From contig JAPKYY010000687.1 of the NCBI GenBank assembly GCA_026394095.1, positions 1-7,182 on the forward strand: a DNA stretch of 7,182 nucleotides, in the 5' to 3' direction. Positions 7,140 to 7,182 of this stretch are shown here, piece after piece; positions within the stretch are counted from its first letter, which is position 1, and the number at the start of each line of letters is the position of its first letter. The notes beneath the pieces are model-generated. The model was not told the DNA's origin and did no database searches. It saw only the letters and a program-made list of their open reading frames with translations. The stretch is from Acidobacteriota bacterium (lineage in GTDB: Bacteria > Acidobacteriota > Terriglobia > Bryobacterales > Bryobacteraceae). The position numbers and the translations under genes were made by a program.

Positions 7140-7182
7140 ATGCCAGCCGCAAAACCTTATCACCACGGCAATCTTCGGGAGA
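7140..7182 (+). CDS. TetR/AcrR family transcriptional regulator (3' partial, first 14 codons)
   Basis: Only the beginning of this gene is inside the window. From the ATG at 7140 it reads MPAAKPYHHGNLRE and runs off the edge in frame. The [RK]PYHHG[ND]LR[ER] stretch just before the first DNA-binding helix is a well-known N-terminal signature of many TetR/AcrR repressors, so the family call is good although the fragment is tiny. Start choice is open: a GTG at 7125 in the same frame would add VKTIP and has an AGGA at 7117-7120, four bases upstream, whereas no clear ribosome site precedes the ATG. A stop (TAG, 7116-7118) closes the frame just upstream, so no longer start is possible. It is divergent from the kinase-SDR operon, the classic position for a TetR-type repressor acting on its neighbour and itself (inference). 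Effector unknown. Confidence 0.72.
   Translation, partial: MPAAKPYHHGNLRE

Overview
The window looks like chromosomal DNA of an Acidobacteriota bacterium (Solibacter/Bryobacter-like or Terriglobia-like). This rests on protein style, not on a marker gene. The first gene is a very large Oar-like TonB-dependent outer-membrane protein of the kind greatly expanded in that phylum. The long gene on the other strand is a propeller-type hybrid histidine kinase, also common there. Coding DNA is moderately GC-rich, while the one true intergenic stretch, at the right end, is strikingly AT-rich.

Layout from left to right: (1) 1-2813, + strand: the 3' part of a TonB-dependent receptor gene whose beginning lies outside the window. 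(2) 2817-3608, - strand: a complete short-chain dehydrogenase/reductase (SDR) resembling gluconate 5-dehydrogenase. It converges on the receptor gene with only 3 bases between the stop codons. (3) 3598-6996, - strand: a complete 1132-residue membrane-bound hybrid sensor kinase. It has a signal peptide, a periplasmic two-component-regulator propeller, a Y_Y_Y domain, one membrane helix, HisKA, HATPase and a C-terminal receiver. Its last 11 bases overlap the start of the SDR gene, so the two form a kinase-SDR operon read right to left. (4) 6997-7139: a divergent AT-rich regulatory region. (5) 7140-7182, + strand: the first 14 codons of a TetR/AcrR-family repressor, recognised from the family's N-terminal YHHGNLRE signature and cut by the window edge.

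How the genes may work together (inference): the kinase would sense a ligand, perhaps a glycan, in the periplasm and relay phosphate through its own receiver to a partner not present here. The SDR is made from the same message, probably by translational coupling. The TetR-family gene is divergent from this operon. The control region between them contains an inverted repeat whose two arms can be read as face-to-face, overlapping promoters, plus a separate short palindrome just in front of the repressor gene. A TetR product could therefore control itself and possibly the kinase-SDR operon. No RNA genes, insertion sequences, CRISPR arrays or defence genes were seen. The most unusual part is the divergent control region rather than a new enzyme system.
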